Assembly: GCA_013822765.1 (NCBI GenBank)
Contig: PNKY01000002.1
Location: 124,001 to 188,000 of the forward strand
Length of the DNA stretch: 64,000 nucleotides
Reading direction: 5' to 3'
Source of the DNA: Rhodospirillum sp.
GTDB taxonomy: Bacteria; Pseudomonadota; Alphaproteobacteria; Dongiales; Dongiaceae
Every line of letters starts with the position of its first letter. The stretch's first letter is position 1. This document shows positions 45,499 to 57,541 of the stretch, piece by piece. The notes beneath the pieces were generated by a model, which was given only the letters and a program-made list of their open reading frames with translations, was not told the origin of the DNA and searched no databases. Position numbers and translations under genes: made by a program.

Positions 45499-46565
45499 AC
45501 CAGCAGCCCTTCGATCCGGCGCAGCGCGTCACCGATGCCGCGCGCCAGCCAGAGGATACGGGAGAGCAGTCGCTGCGTCCGCTGGTGCTGGGCGAGTTCA
45601 TCGGCCAGCAGAAGCTACGCGAGAATCTCGCGGTGTTCATCGAGGCCGCGCGCGGCCGCGACGAGGCGATGGACCACGTGCTGTTCCACGGTCCGCCCGG
45701 CCTCGGCAAGACCACGCTGGCGCAGATCGTGGCGCGTGAGCTCGGCGTCGGCTTCCGCGCCACCTCCGGCCCGGTGATCACGCGGGCAGGGGATCTGGCG
45801 GCGTTGCTCACCAACCTGCAGCCGCGCGACGTGCTGTTCATCGACGAGATCCATCGCCTCAGCCCGGCGGTCGAGGAAGTGCTCTACCCGGCGATGGAGG
45901 ATTTCCAGCTCGACCTCATCATCGGCGAAGGTCCGGCGGCGCGCTCGGTGCGGATCGATCTGCCCAAGTTCACGCTGGTGGGCGCGACCACGCGCCTCGG
46001 CCTCATCACCACACCGCTGCGCGAGCGCTTCGGGATTCCAATGCGGCTCAACTTCTATGAACCGAAGGAGCTGGACCTGATCGTGCGGCGCGGCGCACGG
46101 GTGGTCGATCTCAACATCAACGACAGCGGCGCGATGGAGATCGCGCGCCGCTCGCGCGGGACACCGCGTGTTGCCGGCCGCCTGCTGCGGCGGGTGCGCG
46201 ACTTCGCCAGTGTCGCGAAGGTGAAGATTGTCGACCAGAAGGTCGCCGACGAGATGCTGAAGCGCCTCGACGTCGACGACCTCGGCCTCGATGCCATGGA
46301 CCGGCGCTATCTGCGCCTGATCGCCGATCACTACGGCGGCGGGCCCGTGGGCGTGGAGACCCTGGCCGCCGCGCTCTCCGAGCAGCGCGACACCATCGAG
46401 GATGCGATCGAGCCCTACCTCATCCAGCAGGGGCTGCTGCAGCGTAGTCCGCGCGGACGCATGCTGACCATCACCGGCTATCGCCATCTCGGCCTCACGC
46501 CGCCGCGCAACCAGGCGCAGCTCGATCTGTTGGCGGCGCAAGGAAGCGAGGCCGCCGATGAATGA
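45495..46565 (+). CDS. ruvB: Holliday junction branch-migration ATPase RuvB
   Basis: 356 residues, GTG start overlapping ruvA. AAA+ motor with Walker [10 protein letters not shown], Walker B FIDEIHRL, sensor 1 VGATTRLG, the arginine-finger region PLRERFG, and the C-terminal winged helix ([16 protein letters not shown]). Complete length. Overlaps ybgC by 8 bp. Confidence 0.97.
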   Translation: MNQQPFDPAQRVTDAARQPEDTGEQSLRPLVLGEFIGQQKLRENLAVFIEAARGRDEAMDHVLFHGPPGLGKTTLAQIVARELGVGFRATSGPVITRAGDLAALLTNLQPRDVLFIDEIHRLSPAVEEVLYPAMEDFQLDLIIGEGPAARSVRIDLPKFTLVGATTRLGLITTPLRERFGIPMRLNFYEPKELDLIVRRGARVVDLNINDSGAMEIARRSRGTPRVAGRLLRRVRDFASVAKVKIVDQKVADEMLKRLDVDDLGLDAMDRRYLRLIADHYGGGPVGVETLAAALSEQRDTIEDAIEPYLIQQGLLQRSPRGRMLTITGYRHLGLTPPRNQAQLDLLAAQGSEAADE

Positions 46566-47013
46566 CGTGAGCAAGATGAGGTCGGGCGCCCCTGGCGCAC
46601 CAATGGCGACCCACCGCCAGGCGATCCGGGTGTATTTCGAGGACACCGACGCCGCCGGCATTGTCTACTACGCCAACTACCTGAAATTCGCGGAGCGCGC
46701 GCGCACCGACATGCTGCGTGACCTCGGAATCTCCCACGCCGAGATGATGAAGCGCGATGGCCTCGTCCTGGTCGTGCGGCGTTGCGAGATCGACTATCTC
46801 AAGCCCGCCAGGCTCGACGACCTGCTCACGGTCGAGACCGAGGCGGCAAAGCTCGGCGGCGCGTCGGTGGACCTGCGGCAGCGCGTGCTGCGCGATGGCG
46901 ACGTTCTGGCTGACCTCAAGGTGCTGGTGGTGTGTATCGGCCAGGACGGCCGGCCCGCCCGCATTCCCGATTATGTGCGCGGGGTTTTTCCCCGCATGAC
47001 CCAATCCGAATGA
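46558..47013 (+). CDS. ybgC: Tol-Pal-associated acyl-CoA thioesterase YbgC
   Basis: 151 residues from the ATG at 46558; an ATG at 46603 would give the compact hot-dog domain only. Motifs: [21 protein letters not shown] with the catalytic Asp, RARTDML, and [15 protein letters not shown]. It hydrolyses short-chain acyl-CoA or acyl-ACP and is the usual first gene of tol-pal. Stop is 15 bp before tolQ. Confidence 0.94.
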   Translation: MNDVSKMRSGAPGAPMATHRQAIRVYFEDTDAAGIVYYANYLKFAERARTDMLRDLGISHAEMMKRDGLVLVVRRCEIDYLKPARLDDLLTVETEAAKLGGASVDLRQRVLRDGDVLADLKVLVVCIGQDGRPARIPDYVRGVFPRMTQSE

Positions 47014-47028
47014 GACAGGTGTAGAGAG

Positions 47029-47823
<795 letters not shown>

Positions 47824-47825
47824 CC

Positions 47826-48329
47826 ATGGCTGTCAGGCTCGGCGCCCGGCCGCAACGCGGCATCCACCGGCGCAAGGCGCATCCGATGGCGGAGATCAAC
47901 GTGACGCCGATGGTCGACGTCATGCTGGTGCTGCTGGTCATTTTCATGATCACGGCCCCGCTGCTGACGGTCGGCGTGCCGGTCGATCTGCCCAAGACCA
48001 AGGCCGAGGCGATGCAGGATCCGGACGAGCCGCTGGTCGTCTCGATCAACAAAGAGGGCAAGATTTTCCTTCAGGAAGCGGAACTTACCGCCGAGCAGCT
48101 CGGCCCTAGAGTCGCCGCAATCTCGAACAACAATCCGGAAGTGAAGATTTTCATCCGCGGCGACCAGGCGGTGAACTACGGCAAGATCGCCGAAGTGTTG
48201 GGCCAGCTGGTTTCGGCCGGCTTCCGGCACTTGGCGCTGATCTCGGACTCCGCGGCGCCGGCGAATGCGCCGGCGGCGGACGGGACTACCACCGCTCCTG
48301 GCGCGCTCATGGAGAAGTCGAACCCGTGA
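47826..48329 (+). CDS. tolR: Tol-Pal system stator subunit TolR
   Basis: 167 residues. A single TM helix carries the proton-path Asp (INVTPMVDVMLVLLVIFMIT), followed by a periplasmic domain (VSINKEGKIFLQEAEL, VKIFIRGDQAVNYGKIAEVL, GFRHLALISD). The C-terminal PAADGTTTAP tail is an extension. Starts 2 bp after tolQ. Confidence 0.94.
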   Translation: MAVRLGARPQRGIHRRKAHPMAEINVTPMVDVMLVLLVIFMITAPLLTVGVPVDLPKTKAEAMQDPDEPLVVSINKEGKIFLQEAELTAEQLGPRVAAISNNNPEVKIFIRGDQAVNYGKIAEVLGQLVSAGFRHLALISDSAAPANAPAADGTTTAPGALMEKSNP

Positions 48330-48353
48330 CGACGATGCGCGAGCAGTGAAAGC

Positions 48354-49328
48354 GTGACCCCCTATTCGCAACATATCGGCTCGAAGCAGAACGAGCCGCC
48401 GTTTCAGAACAGCGGCAGCAGCGGCTCGCTTGGCGCCGGCGTGTTTCTGAGTGTCGGGCTGCACGCGGTTCTGATCGGCTTCATCATCTTCGGCCTGCCG
48501 ATCTTCTGGCAGCCGGAAGTGCTGCCTGGCGCCATCGGCATCGAGCTGGCGCAGCTCTCCGACATCACCGCCGCGCCCAGGGTGCAGAAGGAGGGCAAGC
48601 CCAACAAGCAGCCCGAGCCCCAGCCGGAAGTGCAGAAAGAGGAACCGAAGAAGGAAACCCCGCCGCCACCGCCTACGCCCCCGGCGCCGGCTGCTGCAGC
48701 GGCACCGCCTCCGCCGGAGCCTGAGGAAGTCGCCGAGGCGATCCCCGATCCGGCGGTGGAAAAGAAGAAGGAAGAGCAAAAGAAGAAAGAGGAAGAGAAA
48801 AAGAAGAAGGACGAGGAAAAGAAAAAGAAGGAAGCCGAGAAAAAGAAGAAGGAAGAAGAAAAAAAGAAGCAGCAGAAGAAGGACGACGAGGCGCTCGAAG
48901 CGATGCTCGCGAATCTGACGCCGGACAAGCCCGCGCCAGAGACCGACAAGAAACCAGAGAAGAAGAAGGCCGAAGCGAAGCCCGCCGAGCCGAGCACAGG
49001 CCCGCAGACCGAGCTGGCCTCCGAGGTCGCCCTCACCGCGTCCGAGGAAGACGGGATTCGTGGCCAGATCGAGAAGGTATGGAATCTAGGCAGCCTCGCC
49101 GGCTCGCCCGACCTTGCCGGCTTGGTGATCGAATTGCGTATCACATTGCAGCCGGACGGCACGGTGACGCGCGTTGACGTGCTCAACATGAGTCCGAGCC
49201 CGTTCTTCGGCCCAGCGGCGGATAGCGCCAGGCGCGCGGTCATGATCGCCAGTCCGCTGAAGCTGCCGCCGGGCAAGACTTACGACACCATGCGACTGCG
49301 CTTCTATCCGGACCAGGTAGTGTACTAG
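48354..49328 (+). CDS. tolA: Tol-Pal system periplasmic spanning protein TolA
   Basis: 324 residues from a GTG. One TM helix (about 28-50, LSVGLHAVLIGFIIFGL), a Pro-rich linker, a highly charged Lys/Glu helix (about 140-190) spanning the periplasm, and a C-terminal TolA-C-like domain (about 220-324: ELASEVALTASEEDGIRGQIEK, GTVTRVDVLN, ARRAVMIASPLKLPPGKTY). TolA transmits force from TolQR to Pal/TolB at the septum. Confidence 0.92.
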   Translation: MTPYSQHIGSKQNEPPFQNSGSSGSLGAGVFLSVGLHAVLIGFIIFGLPIFWQPEVLPGAIGIELAQLSDITAAPRVQKEGKPNKQPEPQPEVQKEEPKKETPPPPPTPPAPAAAAAPPPPEPEEVAEAIPDPAVEKKKEEQKKKEEEKKKKDEEKKKKEAEKKKKEEEKKKQQKKDDEALEAMLANLTPDKPAPETDKKPEKKKAEAKPAEPSTGPQTELASEVALTASEEDGIRGQIEKVWNLGSLAGSPDLAGLVIELRITLQPDGTVTRVDVLNMSPSPFFGPAADSARRAVMIASPLKLPPGKTYDTMRLRFYPDQVVY

Positions 49329-49337
49329 GGCACGGCC

Positions 49338-49781
49338 GTGAAAACGACTCGTACTGCAGCGGTGCTGCTTCTCGCCTGCACGTCGCTTGGATGTGCAAGC
49401 AGTGGAGGGAAGCCGCCCGAGGTCGCCGAAATTGCTGCTTCGGCCGGCGCCGACCACCCACTTGCTTCCAAAACCCCACTTACCGCTGCTGAAGAGCGAA
49501 GCATCCGTGATCAGATCGTGCGGAACTGGAACATCCCTGCCAGCGATAAGGAGTGTCCGATCGAGCAGCGAGAGCCGGTCGAGCTGCGGCTCTATCTCGA
49601 TACCGACGGAACCGTGACCAAGTTCGAGCCGATCACCGACGTCTCCAAGGACAAGTGCCTGCTCAGGACGTACGACGGCGCGAGGCGTGCCGTGATGATC
49701 TCGAGCCCCCTGAAATTGCCCCCCGGCAAGGCCTACCCGATGATGACCATAAGGTTCAGTCCGGCGGAGGTTCTCCAGTAG
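49338..49781 (+). CDS. TolA-C-like lipoprotein between tolA and tolB
   Basis: 147 residues from a GTG 9 bp after the tolA stop. A lipoprotein signal (lipobox LGC, Cys19) is followed by a spacer and one domain matching the TolA C-terminus: PLTAAEERSIRDQIVRNW, LYLDTDGTVTKFEPI, and ARRAVMISSPLKLPPGKAYP, which nearly repeats the last residues of tolA. It looks like a duplicated TolA-C domain re-anchored by lipid. Two extra Cys (DKECPI, KDKCLL) may pair. Likely role: a periplasmic or outer-membrane decoy or partner for Pal, TolB or TolA binding partners; inference. Confidence 0.85.
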   Translation: MKTTRTAAVLLLACTSLGCASSGGKPPEVAEIAASAGADHPLASKTPLTAAEERSIRDQIVRNWNIPASDKECPIEQREPVELRLYLDTDGTVTKFEPITDVSKDKCLLRTYDGARRAVMISSPLKLPPGKAYPMMTIRFSPAEVLQ

Positions 49782-49814
49782 GCGGCAAAGGCCCAACAAA
49801 TGCCACGATCTTGC

Positions 49815-49860
49815 GGCAGGAAGCTTCCAGGAACCTCACGGGGGTTTGTTGGTTCCTGCC
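49815..49860. repeat. Nested inverted repeats in the tolB leader
   Basis: GGCAGGAA (49815-49822) pairs with TTCCTGCC (49853-49860), and AGGAACC (49829-49835) can alternatively pair with GGTTCCT (49851-49857). Mutually exclusive hairpins in a 171-bp leader hint at attenuation or processing; no T-run. Confidence 0.4.
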
Positions 49861-49952
49861 ACGGGTCCGGTAGGCAAGGTTCCGCGGATCAGTATAAATT
49901 CGGCCGATCCGCCGATTCGGCGTTTCCACCAACGCAATCCAAGAGCTGAGGC

Positions 49953-51305
49953 ATGACGATGGTTTGGACGGTACGGGCTGCTGTAACTGCGACAAGGGCG
50001 GTTGCGATGGCTGCCGCGATGGTTGGCGTGGTCTATGGCTCGGCAGTGCCAGCCAAGGCCGAACCGGTCATCGACATCACCAAGGGTGTGGTCGAGCCGA
50101 TGCCGATCGCGATTCCGGTGTTTGGCGGCGCCAATCCGGCGGACAACCAGCTTGGTGGGGAGATCGCACGCGTTGTGGCCGCGGACCTCGAACGCTCCGG
50201 CCTGTTCGCGCCGATCGACCAGCGCGCCTTCATCCAGCAGGGCGTCACCGCCGACGCGGTGCCACGCTTCCAGGATTGGCGCCTGATCAATGCCCAGACA
50301 CTGGTGGCCGGTTCGATCAAGCCGGTGGCCGGCGGCAAATACAGCATCGAGTGGCGCCTATGGGACGTGTTCGGCGGCTCGCAGATGGATGCCAAGTCTT
50401 ACACCGTCACCCAGGATATCTGGCGGCGCGTGTCGCACATCATCGCCGACGACATCTACAAACGCATCACCGGCGAGGATGGCTATTTCGACACCCGCAT
50501 CGTCTACATCGCGGAGTCAGGCCCCAAGGACAACCGCCAGAAGCGCCTCGCCATCATGGACCAGGACGGCGAGAACCATCAGTTCCTGACCAACGGGGCC
50601 GACCTGGTGCTGACCCCGCGCTTTTCGCCCGCGGCCCAGGACATCACCTACATGTCCTATTACGGGAACAAACCCCGCGTGTATCTCTTTAGCATCAGCA
50701 CGGGGCAACAGGAGGTGTTGGGGGACTTCCCCGGCATGACCTTCGCGCCGCGTTATTCGCCGGATGGGAACAGCGTTATCATGAGCCTGGCGCAGAACGG
50801 CAACACCGACATCTACGTCATGGACGTGCGAACTCGGCGGTCCAAGCGCCTCACCGACCATCCCGGCATCGATACTTCGCCTTCCTACTCACCGGACGGT
50901 GCGCGGATCGTCTTCAACTCCGACCGGGGCGGGGAACAGCAGCTCTACGTGATGAACGCCGACGGTTCGGGTGTGGCGCGGGTCAGCAAGGGAGGGGGCC
51001 GTTATGCCACGCCCGTATGGTCGCCGCGCGGCGACCTCATCGCCTTCACCCGCATCTACCAGGGGAGTTTCTTTATTGGCGTCATGCGCCCTGACGGCTC
51101 GGCGGCGCGCGACTTGTCGCAGGGCTGGCTGGTCGAGGGTCCGACCTGGGCCCCGAACGGGCGGGTTCTTGCCTTCTACACCCAGGATCAGGGAGGCCGT
51201 ACTCAGCTCCATTCAATCGACCTGACGGGCCACAATGAGCGGGTCATGAAGACCCCCATGGACGGCTCCGATCCGGCTTGGTCGCCCTTGCTGAGCAAGC
51301 AATAA
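49953..51305 (+). CDS. tolB: Tol-Pal system beta-propeller protein TolB
   Basis: 450 residues with a signal peptide (about 1-36), an N-terminal TolB domain ([24 protein letters not shown]), and a six-bladed propeller with repeats such as [28 protein letters not shown] and [19 protein letters not shown] (each split here). Periplasmic partner of Pal and TolA. Confidence 0.96.
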   Translation: MTMVWTVRAAVTATRAVAMAAAMVGVVYGSAVPAKAEPVIDITKGVVEPMPIAIPVFGGANPADNQLGGEIARVVAADLERSGLFAPIDQRAFIQQGVTADAVPRFQDWRLINAQTLVAGSIKPVAGGKYSIEWRLWDVFGGSQMDAKSYTVTQDIWRRVSHIIADDIYKRITGEDGYFDTRIVYIAESGPKDNRQKRLAIMDQDGENHQFLTNGADLVLTPRFSPAAQDITYMSYYGNKPRVYLFSISTGQQEVLGDFPGMTFAPRYSPDGNSVIMSLAQNGNTDIYVMDVRTRRSKRLTDHPGIDTSPSYSPDGARIVFNSDRGGEQQLYVMNADGSGVARVSKGGGRYATPVWSPRGDLIAFTRIYQGSFFIGVMRPDGSAARDLSQGWLVEGPTWAPNGRVLAFYTQDQGGRTQLHSIDLTGHNERVMKTPMDGSDPAWSPLLSKQ

Positions 51306-51460
51306 TGCTTTATGTTCCGCGCGATTCCGGGGGTTTTCTGAGGGCCCGGCGCGTAGCCACCATCAGTTGCGGAATTTCCGAACAAGCCGGCGTCCTTGGT
51401 TCCTGGTAGCGGGGATGAGGCGCGCATGGTTTGAGACAAACAAGAGGATGAGAGGACAAA

Positions 51461-51958
51461 ATGCGTCTTAAGATGATCTCGGCGATGGCTGCAGCGCTGC
51501 TGCTCGCGGCTTGCGCCTCCGACGAGGCCGCGACCACGGGCGATGCAAGCTCGGGCGGCGGTACTACCAACAACAGCGGCATCACGCAGACCGTCACTCC
51601 GGGTTCGCCGCAAGACTTCCAGCAGAATGTCGGCGACCGCGTGTTCTTCGACACCGATCGCTATGACCTGTCGGCCGAAGCCCAGTCGCAGCTGCAGAAG
51701 CAGGCCGCCTGGCTCGCTCAGTATCCGTCCGTGACCGTGACCGTCGAAGGTCACGCTGACGAGCGCGGCACCCGTGAATACAACCTGGCGCTGGGTGAGC
51801 GCCGCGCCAATGCGGTCGCCAACTACCTGACCGCCCTTGGCGTCGATGCCGGCCGCCTGTCCGTGATCTCTTACGGTAAGGAGCGTCCGGATTGCAGCGA
51901 CTCGAACGAAGGCTGCTGGGCGCAGAACCGCCGCGGCGTGACTGCTCCCAACGGCTAA
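51461..51958 (+). CDS. pal: Peptidoglycan-associated lipoprotein Pal
   Basis: 165 residues; signal peptide with lipobox LAAC (Cys18), Gly/Thr/Asn linker, and OmpA-like domain (RVFFDTDRYDLSAEAQSQL, VTVEGHADERGTREYNL, ANYLTALGVDAGRLSVISYG). Anchors the outer membrane to peptidoglycan and binds TolB. RBS AAGAGGATGAGAGG upstream. Confidence 0.95.
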   Translation: MRLKMISAMAAALLLAACASDEAATTGDASSGGGTTNNSGITQTVTPGSPQDFQQNVGDRVFFDTDRYDLSAEAQSQLQKQAAWLAQYPSVTVTVEGHADERGTREYNLALGERRANAVANYLTALGVDAGRLSVISYGKERPDCSDSNEGCWAQNRRGVTAPNG

Positions 51959-52283
51959 TCGGAGACGGAGAAGAGCGAGCAGGAGAGGATCGGGATCTTC
52001 CGCCTCGGCTCTTCGTTCTCTGAGACGACACCAACCCTCTCCCGGGCGTTCCGCTACCGGAACAGGCTAGGGAGGGGGTTGTATTTTCCGACCCTTGTAT
52101 TTTCCGGGGGCGCTTCAGCCCGCCGCCGCAAATCCGCCATCAAATCTCCGTGACGCCGCCATGGCCGCGCCGCCGATCGGCCGTAGGCATGAGCGAGGCT
52201 TTCCCCCGTCCGTATCTCCTGGCGCTCCTCATTCCCTTCCTTCGCGCTGGGCGGACTGTTGCAACGCAACTTGGGGAACAGAC
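51959..52283. other. 325-bp gap between pal and the second pal-like gene
   Basis: It holds a 12-bp direct repeat (52079-52106) and a possible AAGAGC/GCTCTT stem near 51970-52012. No convincing small ORF or T-run terminator was found. The second pal gene therefore probably has its own promoter. Confidence 0.55.
52079..52106. repeat. Two 12-bp direct repeats
   Basis: TTGTATTTTCCG occurs at 52079-52090 and 52095-52106, a 16-bp period. AT-rich in a GC-rich surrounding, it lies about 180 bp before the second pal-like gene and could be a regulator site. Confidence 0.5.
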
Positions 52284-52808
52284 ATGTCAAAGATTCAATT
52301 CGTGTCCAGCCGCGCGGCGCTCGCGTCCGCGGCGTTGCTGTCGTTGGCCTTGCTCTCGGCGTGCCAAAGCAAGGATGGCCCTGTGAGTGGCGGTGAGGTG
52401 GCCAGCACCGACACTCAGCCTCCGATCAGCGATCCGGCGCCGGAGCAGCTGCCTCCTTTCAACGGCGAGCTTGTGCGTGTCGGCGATCGGGTGCAGTTCG
52501 AACTCGACCGCTACGATCTTTCACCGGAGGCCGAGGCGACGCTGCAAAAGCAAGCAGCACTCCTGCAGCTGTATCCAGAGATCGTGATCACGATCGAAGG
52601 GCACGCCGACGAGCGCGGTACGCGGGAATACAACCTCGCTCTGGGTGAGCGCCGAGCTGACGCGGTGCGCAACTATCTGGCCGCCCTCGGCGTCTCGACT
52701 GGCCGGGTCTCGGTCATCTCCTATGGCAAGGAGCGCCCCGCGTGTCCCGAGGCCTCCGAAGGGTGCTGGTCGCAGAACCGGCGCGGCGTGACCGTGGCCA
52801 GTCAGTAA
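52284..52808 (+). CDS. Second Pal-like lipoprotein
   Basis: 174 residues from the ATG at 52284. Lipobox LSAC (Cys27), a Pro-rich linker, and an OmpA-like domain (RVQFELDRYDLSPEAEATL, EGHADERGTREYNLALG, SYGKERP) very close to Pal. A tandem duplication of pal is the simplest reading. The linker differs and includes PPISDPAPEQLPPFNG. It should bind peptidoglycan and perhaps TolB. Confidence 0.9.
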   Translation: MSKIQFVSSRAALASAALLSLALLSACQSKDGPVSGGEVASTDTQPPISDPAPEQLPPFNGELVRVGDRVQFELDRYDLSPEAEATLQKQAALLQLYPEIVITIEGHADERGTREYNLALGERRADAVRNYLAALGVSTGRVSVISYGKERPACPEASEGCWSQNRRGVTVASQ

Positions 52809-53038
52809 TCAGCGGCCGGATGACAGGTGTCAGTGGGGAATGTCCCTTCTGGCATCTGAAATCCGGCATCTGGCCAGCTTGAAGCCCAGGGGCCCCTCTG
52901 GCATGTTCCCTCACTGATTTGTGGCGGATTCGCTAGGCGTCAAGCCATGTTTTCGCCTCATTGACGGCCGACGATCCGGCCATGTCCGGGGTTGACCAAA
53001 GGCTCCGCCGGGGCGGGCCTGAGCAAGAGGATGATGAG

Positions 53039-54079
53039 ATGGTGGGTCATGCCACGCGGGGGCTATTGAGCCGGGGCGGCTGGATTCTAGCCGGCAGTGT
53101 TGCGCTCGGTCTGGCGGTCGGAGCGGCGGGCGCCGCCCGCGCCGACGAGGTCGACGATCTCCGCGCCGAAGTGGAGCAGCTGAAGCAGCAGGTGCTCTAT
53201 CTGCAGAACCAGATTCCCGGCGCCAGCGCCGGTGTGTCGGGCGGAGGTGGCAACCTCGCCGCCCAGCAGCAGCTGCAAGCGACCCAGTTCCAGCAGCAGC
53301 TGACGGAGCTCACCGGCCAGATCGAGCGCCTGGAGCTCAAGGTCAACGACATGGCCGGGCAGCTCGAGCGCATGCAGAAGGACACCGAATATCGCCTCGG
53401 CGCGCTTGAAGGCGGCGGCGTCGCCGGCGCGGCCGCAGGCGGTATGGTTGCCGCCGACGGTGTCGCTACGCCCGCGGCCGACGCCGGGCAACAGGCCGGC
53501 CAGCAAGTCCAGGCGCAAACACAAGCGCCCGCGACACCGCCACCAGCCAGTGGGCAGCAGGGAGTCCTCGGCACCCTCTCTACGTCGCAGGCGGCGAACC
53601 TGCCGCAGGCGCCAGCCGGCGCGGCCGAGGCCGCCGCGGCGCGAGCCGGCCAGCAGGTCGCCATGCCCAACGCCGGCGTGGCGTTGCAGGGCGCGACCCC
53701 GCGCGAGCAGTACGAATACGCCACCAACCTGATCCAGCGCGGCCAGTACGATCAGGCGGAGGTCGCGCTCAAGTCCTTCATCCAGCAGCACCCGAAGGAC
53801 AGCCTGACGGGCAACGCGCAATATTGGCTGGGCGAGACCTACTACGTGCGCAACGATTTCAAGAACGCGGCGGTCGTCTTTGCCGAGGGCTACCAGAAGT
53901 ATCCCGACAGCCAGAAGGCGCCAGACAATCTGCTGAAGCTCGGGATGGCGCTGGGCCAGCAGGGCCAGAAGGAGAATGCCTGCGTCGCCCTGCGCCAGCT
54001 GGAGAAGCGCTATCCGGACGCGTCCGCCAACGTGAAGGACCGCGCGATCCGCGCCAAGAAGAACTACAGCTGCCCCTGA
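53039..54079 (+). CDS. cpoB: Tol-Pal-associated periplasmic protein CpoB/YbgF
   Basis: 346 residues from the ATG at 53039 (AAGAGG 8 nt upstream). Signal peptide (to about 36), trimerising coiled coil (DEVDDLRAEVEQLKQQVLYLQ), a long Ala/Gln/Gly-rich linker, and C-terminal TPR units (YEYATNLIQRGQYDQAEVAL, AQYWLGETYYVRNDFKNAAVVF). CpoB coordinates peptidoglycan synthesis with Tol-Pal constriction. Confidence 0.93.
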   Translation: MVGHATRGLLSRGGWILAGSVALGLAVGAAGAARADEVDDLRAEVEQLKQQVLYLQNQIPGASAGVSGGGGNLAAQQQLQATQFQQQLTELTGQIERLELKVNDMAGQLERMQKDTEYRLGALEGGGVAGAAAGGMVAADGVATPAADAGQQAGQQVQAQTQAPATPPPASGQQGVLGTLSTSQAANLPQAPAGAAEAAAARAGQQVAMPNAGVALQGATPREQYEYATNLIQRGQYDQAEVALKSFIQQHPKDSLTGNAQYWLGETYYVRNDFKNAAVVFAEGYQKYPDSQKAPDNLLKLGMALGQQGQKENACVALRQLEKRYPDASANVKDRAIRAKKNYSCP

Positions 54080-54104
54080 GCCGAGCGGCTGGCGCGCCGC
54101 TCCC

Positions 54105-55415
54105 ATGCCTGAGATCGACATCGCAGCATTGATGGCGCCGCTCGGCCCGTTCGAGCGGCCACCGTCCATCGCAGTCGCGGTGTCGGGCGGGTCGGATTCT
54201 CTCGGTCTCGGATTGCTGCTCGCAGATTGGGTGCGGGGCCGAGGCGGGCAGTTGATCGTACTCACCGTCGATCATGGCTTGCGCGCGGAAGCGGCCGCCG
54301 AGTGCGCGCATGTCGCAGAGATTTTTACCGCAATTACAAACTGTTCGGCGCATGTCCTGCGATGGCGTGGCGAGAAGCCGGACCACGGCTTGCAGGCGGC
54401 GGCGCGGTCGGCGCGCTATGCCTTGCTGGTTGACTGGTGCCGCGCCCATGGCGTGCTGCATCTGGCGGTCGGCCACACCGCGGAGGACCAGGCCGAGACG
54501 GTCGCGATGCGGCAGGGTCGTGGCAGCGGCCCTGCGGGTCTTGCCGGCATGGCGGCGCTCCGGCCAGAGACTGGCGTGCGATTGCTCCGTCCGCTGCTGC
54601 CGGTTTCGCGGCCGGCCATCCGAGACTGGCTTCGGTCGCGCGGACAGACCTGGTTCGAGGATCCCAGCAACGCACTCACCAGATTCGAACGTGTGCGGAT
54701 CCGACAGTCGTTGGGGGTGAGCGAAGCGGAGCAGCTACGCGAGCGAGCGCGACAGGCCGGCCACGAGCGCGACCGGTCGGAACGGGCCGCTGCAGCCTTG
54801 CTGGCCGGGGCGGCCCAGGTACATGACAGCGGTTACGTCGCGGTGGGGCTCGGACCGTTTCTGGCGACCCGGCAGGAGGTGCGGGCGGCGGCCCTGCGTC
54901 AGGTTATGCTTTCCGTGTCCGGGGCCGACTATCCATCTGATCTTGAAAATATTTTGTCGGCGGTCGCTTGCGGGGGGCATGGCGCGTGGACCCTTGGCGG
55001 ATGCCAGCTCCAGGTCCTGCAGGACCGGCTTTGCGTGTTCCGGGAGGCGGCCGCCATCCCAGCCCCGGTACCGGTGGCCCCGGGCTGGTCTGGCTCGTGG
55101 GACAACCGGTTTGGCCTCAGGGTCGTCGGCGGGCTCTCCCTGGCCGCGGGGTGGGCGATCAACCCCCTGGGGGAGGCTGGCCTGCGCCAAGCCGTGGATA
55201 GGTTTGGAATCCGCTTGAGGCGCCATGCCGTGCCCCTAGCGGCCCGCTTGGCGCTGCCTGGCCTGTGGCAAGGGGAACACTTGGTCTGTCAACCGCATTT
55301 GAAGCTGGGAGAAGGGCTTGCGGCCTGGCCGACACCCCGCCATACCGTGACAACATGCGGCTTTACAGTTGCGGTCGGACGGCCGCACACTATCTATTCA
55401 TCAGTGCCGAGCTAG
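54105..55415 (+). CDS. tilS: tRNA(Ile)-lysidine synthetase
   Basis: 436 residues. PP-loop ATPase with SGGSDSLGLGLLLADW near residue 28, DHGLR and GHTAEDQAET. It changes C34 of tRNA-Ile(CAU) to lysidine, an essential step. The C-terminal part is divergent, as is usual. Common neighbour of ftsH. Confidence 0.93.
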   Translation: MPEIDIAALMAPLGPFERPPSIAVAVSGGSDSLGLGLLLADWVRGRGGQLIVLTVDHGLRAEAAAECAHVAEIFTAITNCSAHVLRWRGEKPDHGLQAAARSARYALLVDWCRAHGVLHLAVGHTAEDQAETVAMRQGRGSGPAGLAGMAALRPETGVRLLRPLLPVSRPAIRDWLRSRGQTWFEDPSNALTRFERVRIRQSLGVSEAEQLRERARQAGHERDRSERAAAALLAGAAQVHDSGYVAVGLGPFLATRQEVRAAALRQVMLSVSGADYPSDLENILSAVACGGHGAWTLGGCQLQVLQDRLCVFREAAAIPAPVPVAPGWSGSWDNRFGLRVVGGLSLAAGWAINPLGEAGLRQAVDRFGIRLRRHAVPLAARLALPGLWQGEHLVCQPHLKLGEGLAAWPTPRHTVTTCGFTVAVGRPHTIYSSVPS

Positions 55416-55499
55416 TTTGGAATAGTTGTAGATCGGTGGATAAGTCCCCCGAGCAGGCACCCAAATTGGCCGGCTTGCTCAGCGAGCGAGGATCGATCG

Positions 55500-57407
<1,908 letters not shown>

Positions 57408-57424
57408 TCGGCCGCCAGAAAATC

Positions 57425-57452
57425 AGCCCCGCCGGAAACGGCGGGGCTTTTT
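57425..57452 (+). terminator. Rho-independent terminator after ftsH
   Basis: A perfect 10-bp stem (57425-57434 with 57439-57448, AGCCCCGCCG/CGGCGGGGCT) with a GAAA loop, followed by a T-rich run (TTTTCTTTT). Confidence 0.9.
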
Positions 57453-57541
57453 CTTTTGATGCTCCGAATTTCGATCGCCCGTGTTGTAGGATGGCAGGCG
57501 GCAGTGCTTGTCGCTGGCTCGACGACGGGTGAAACGGGTCG

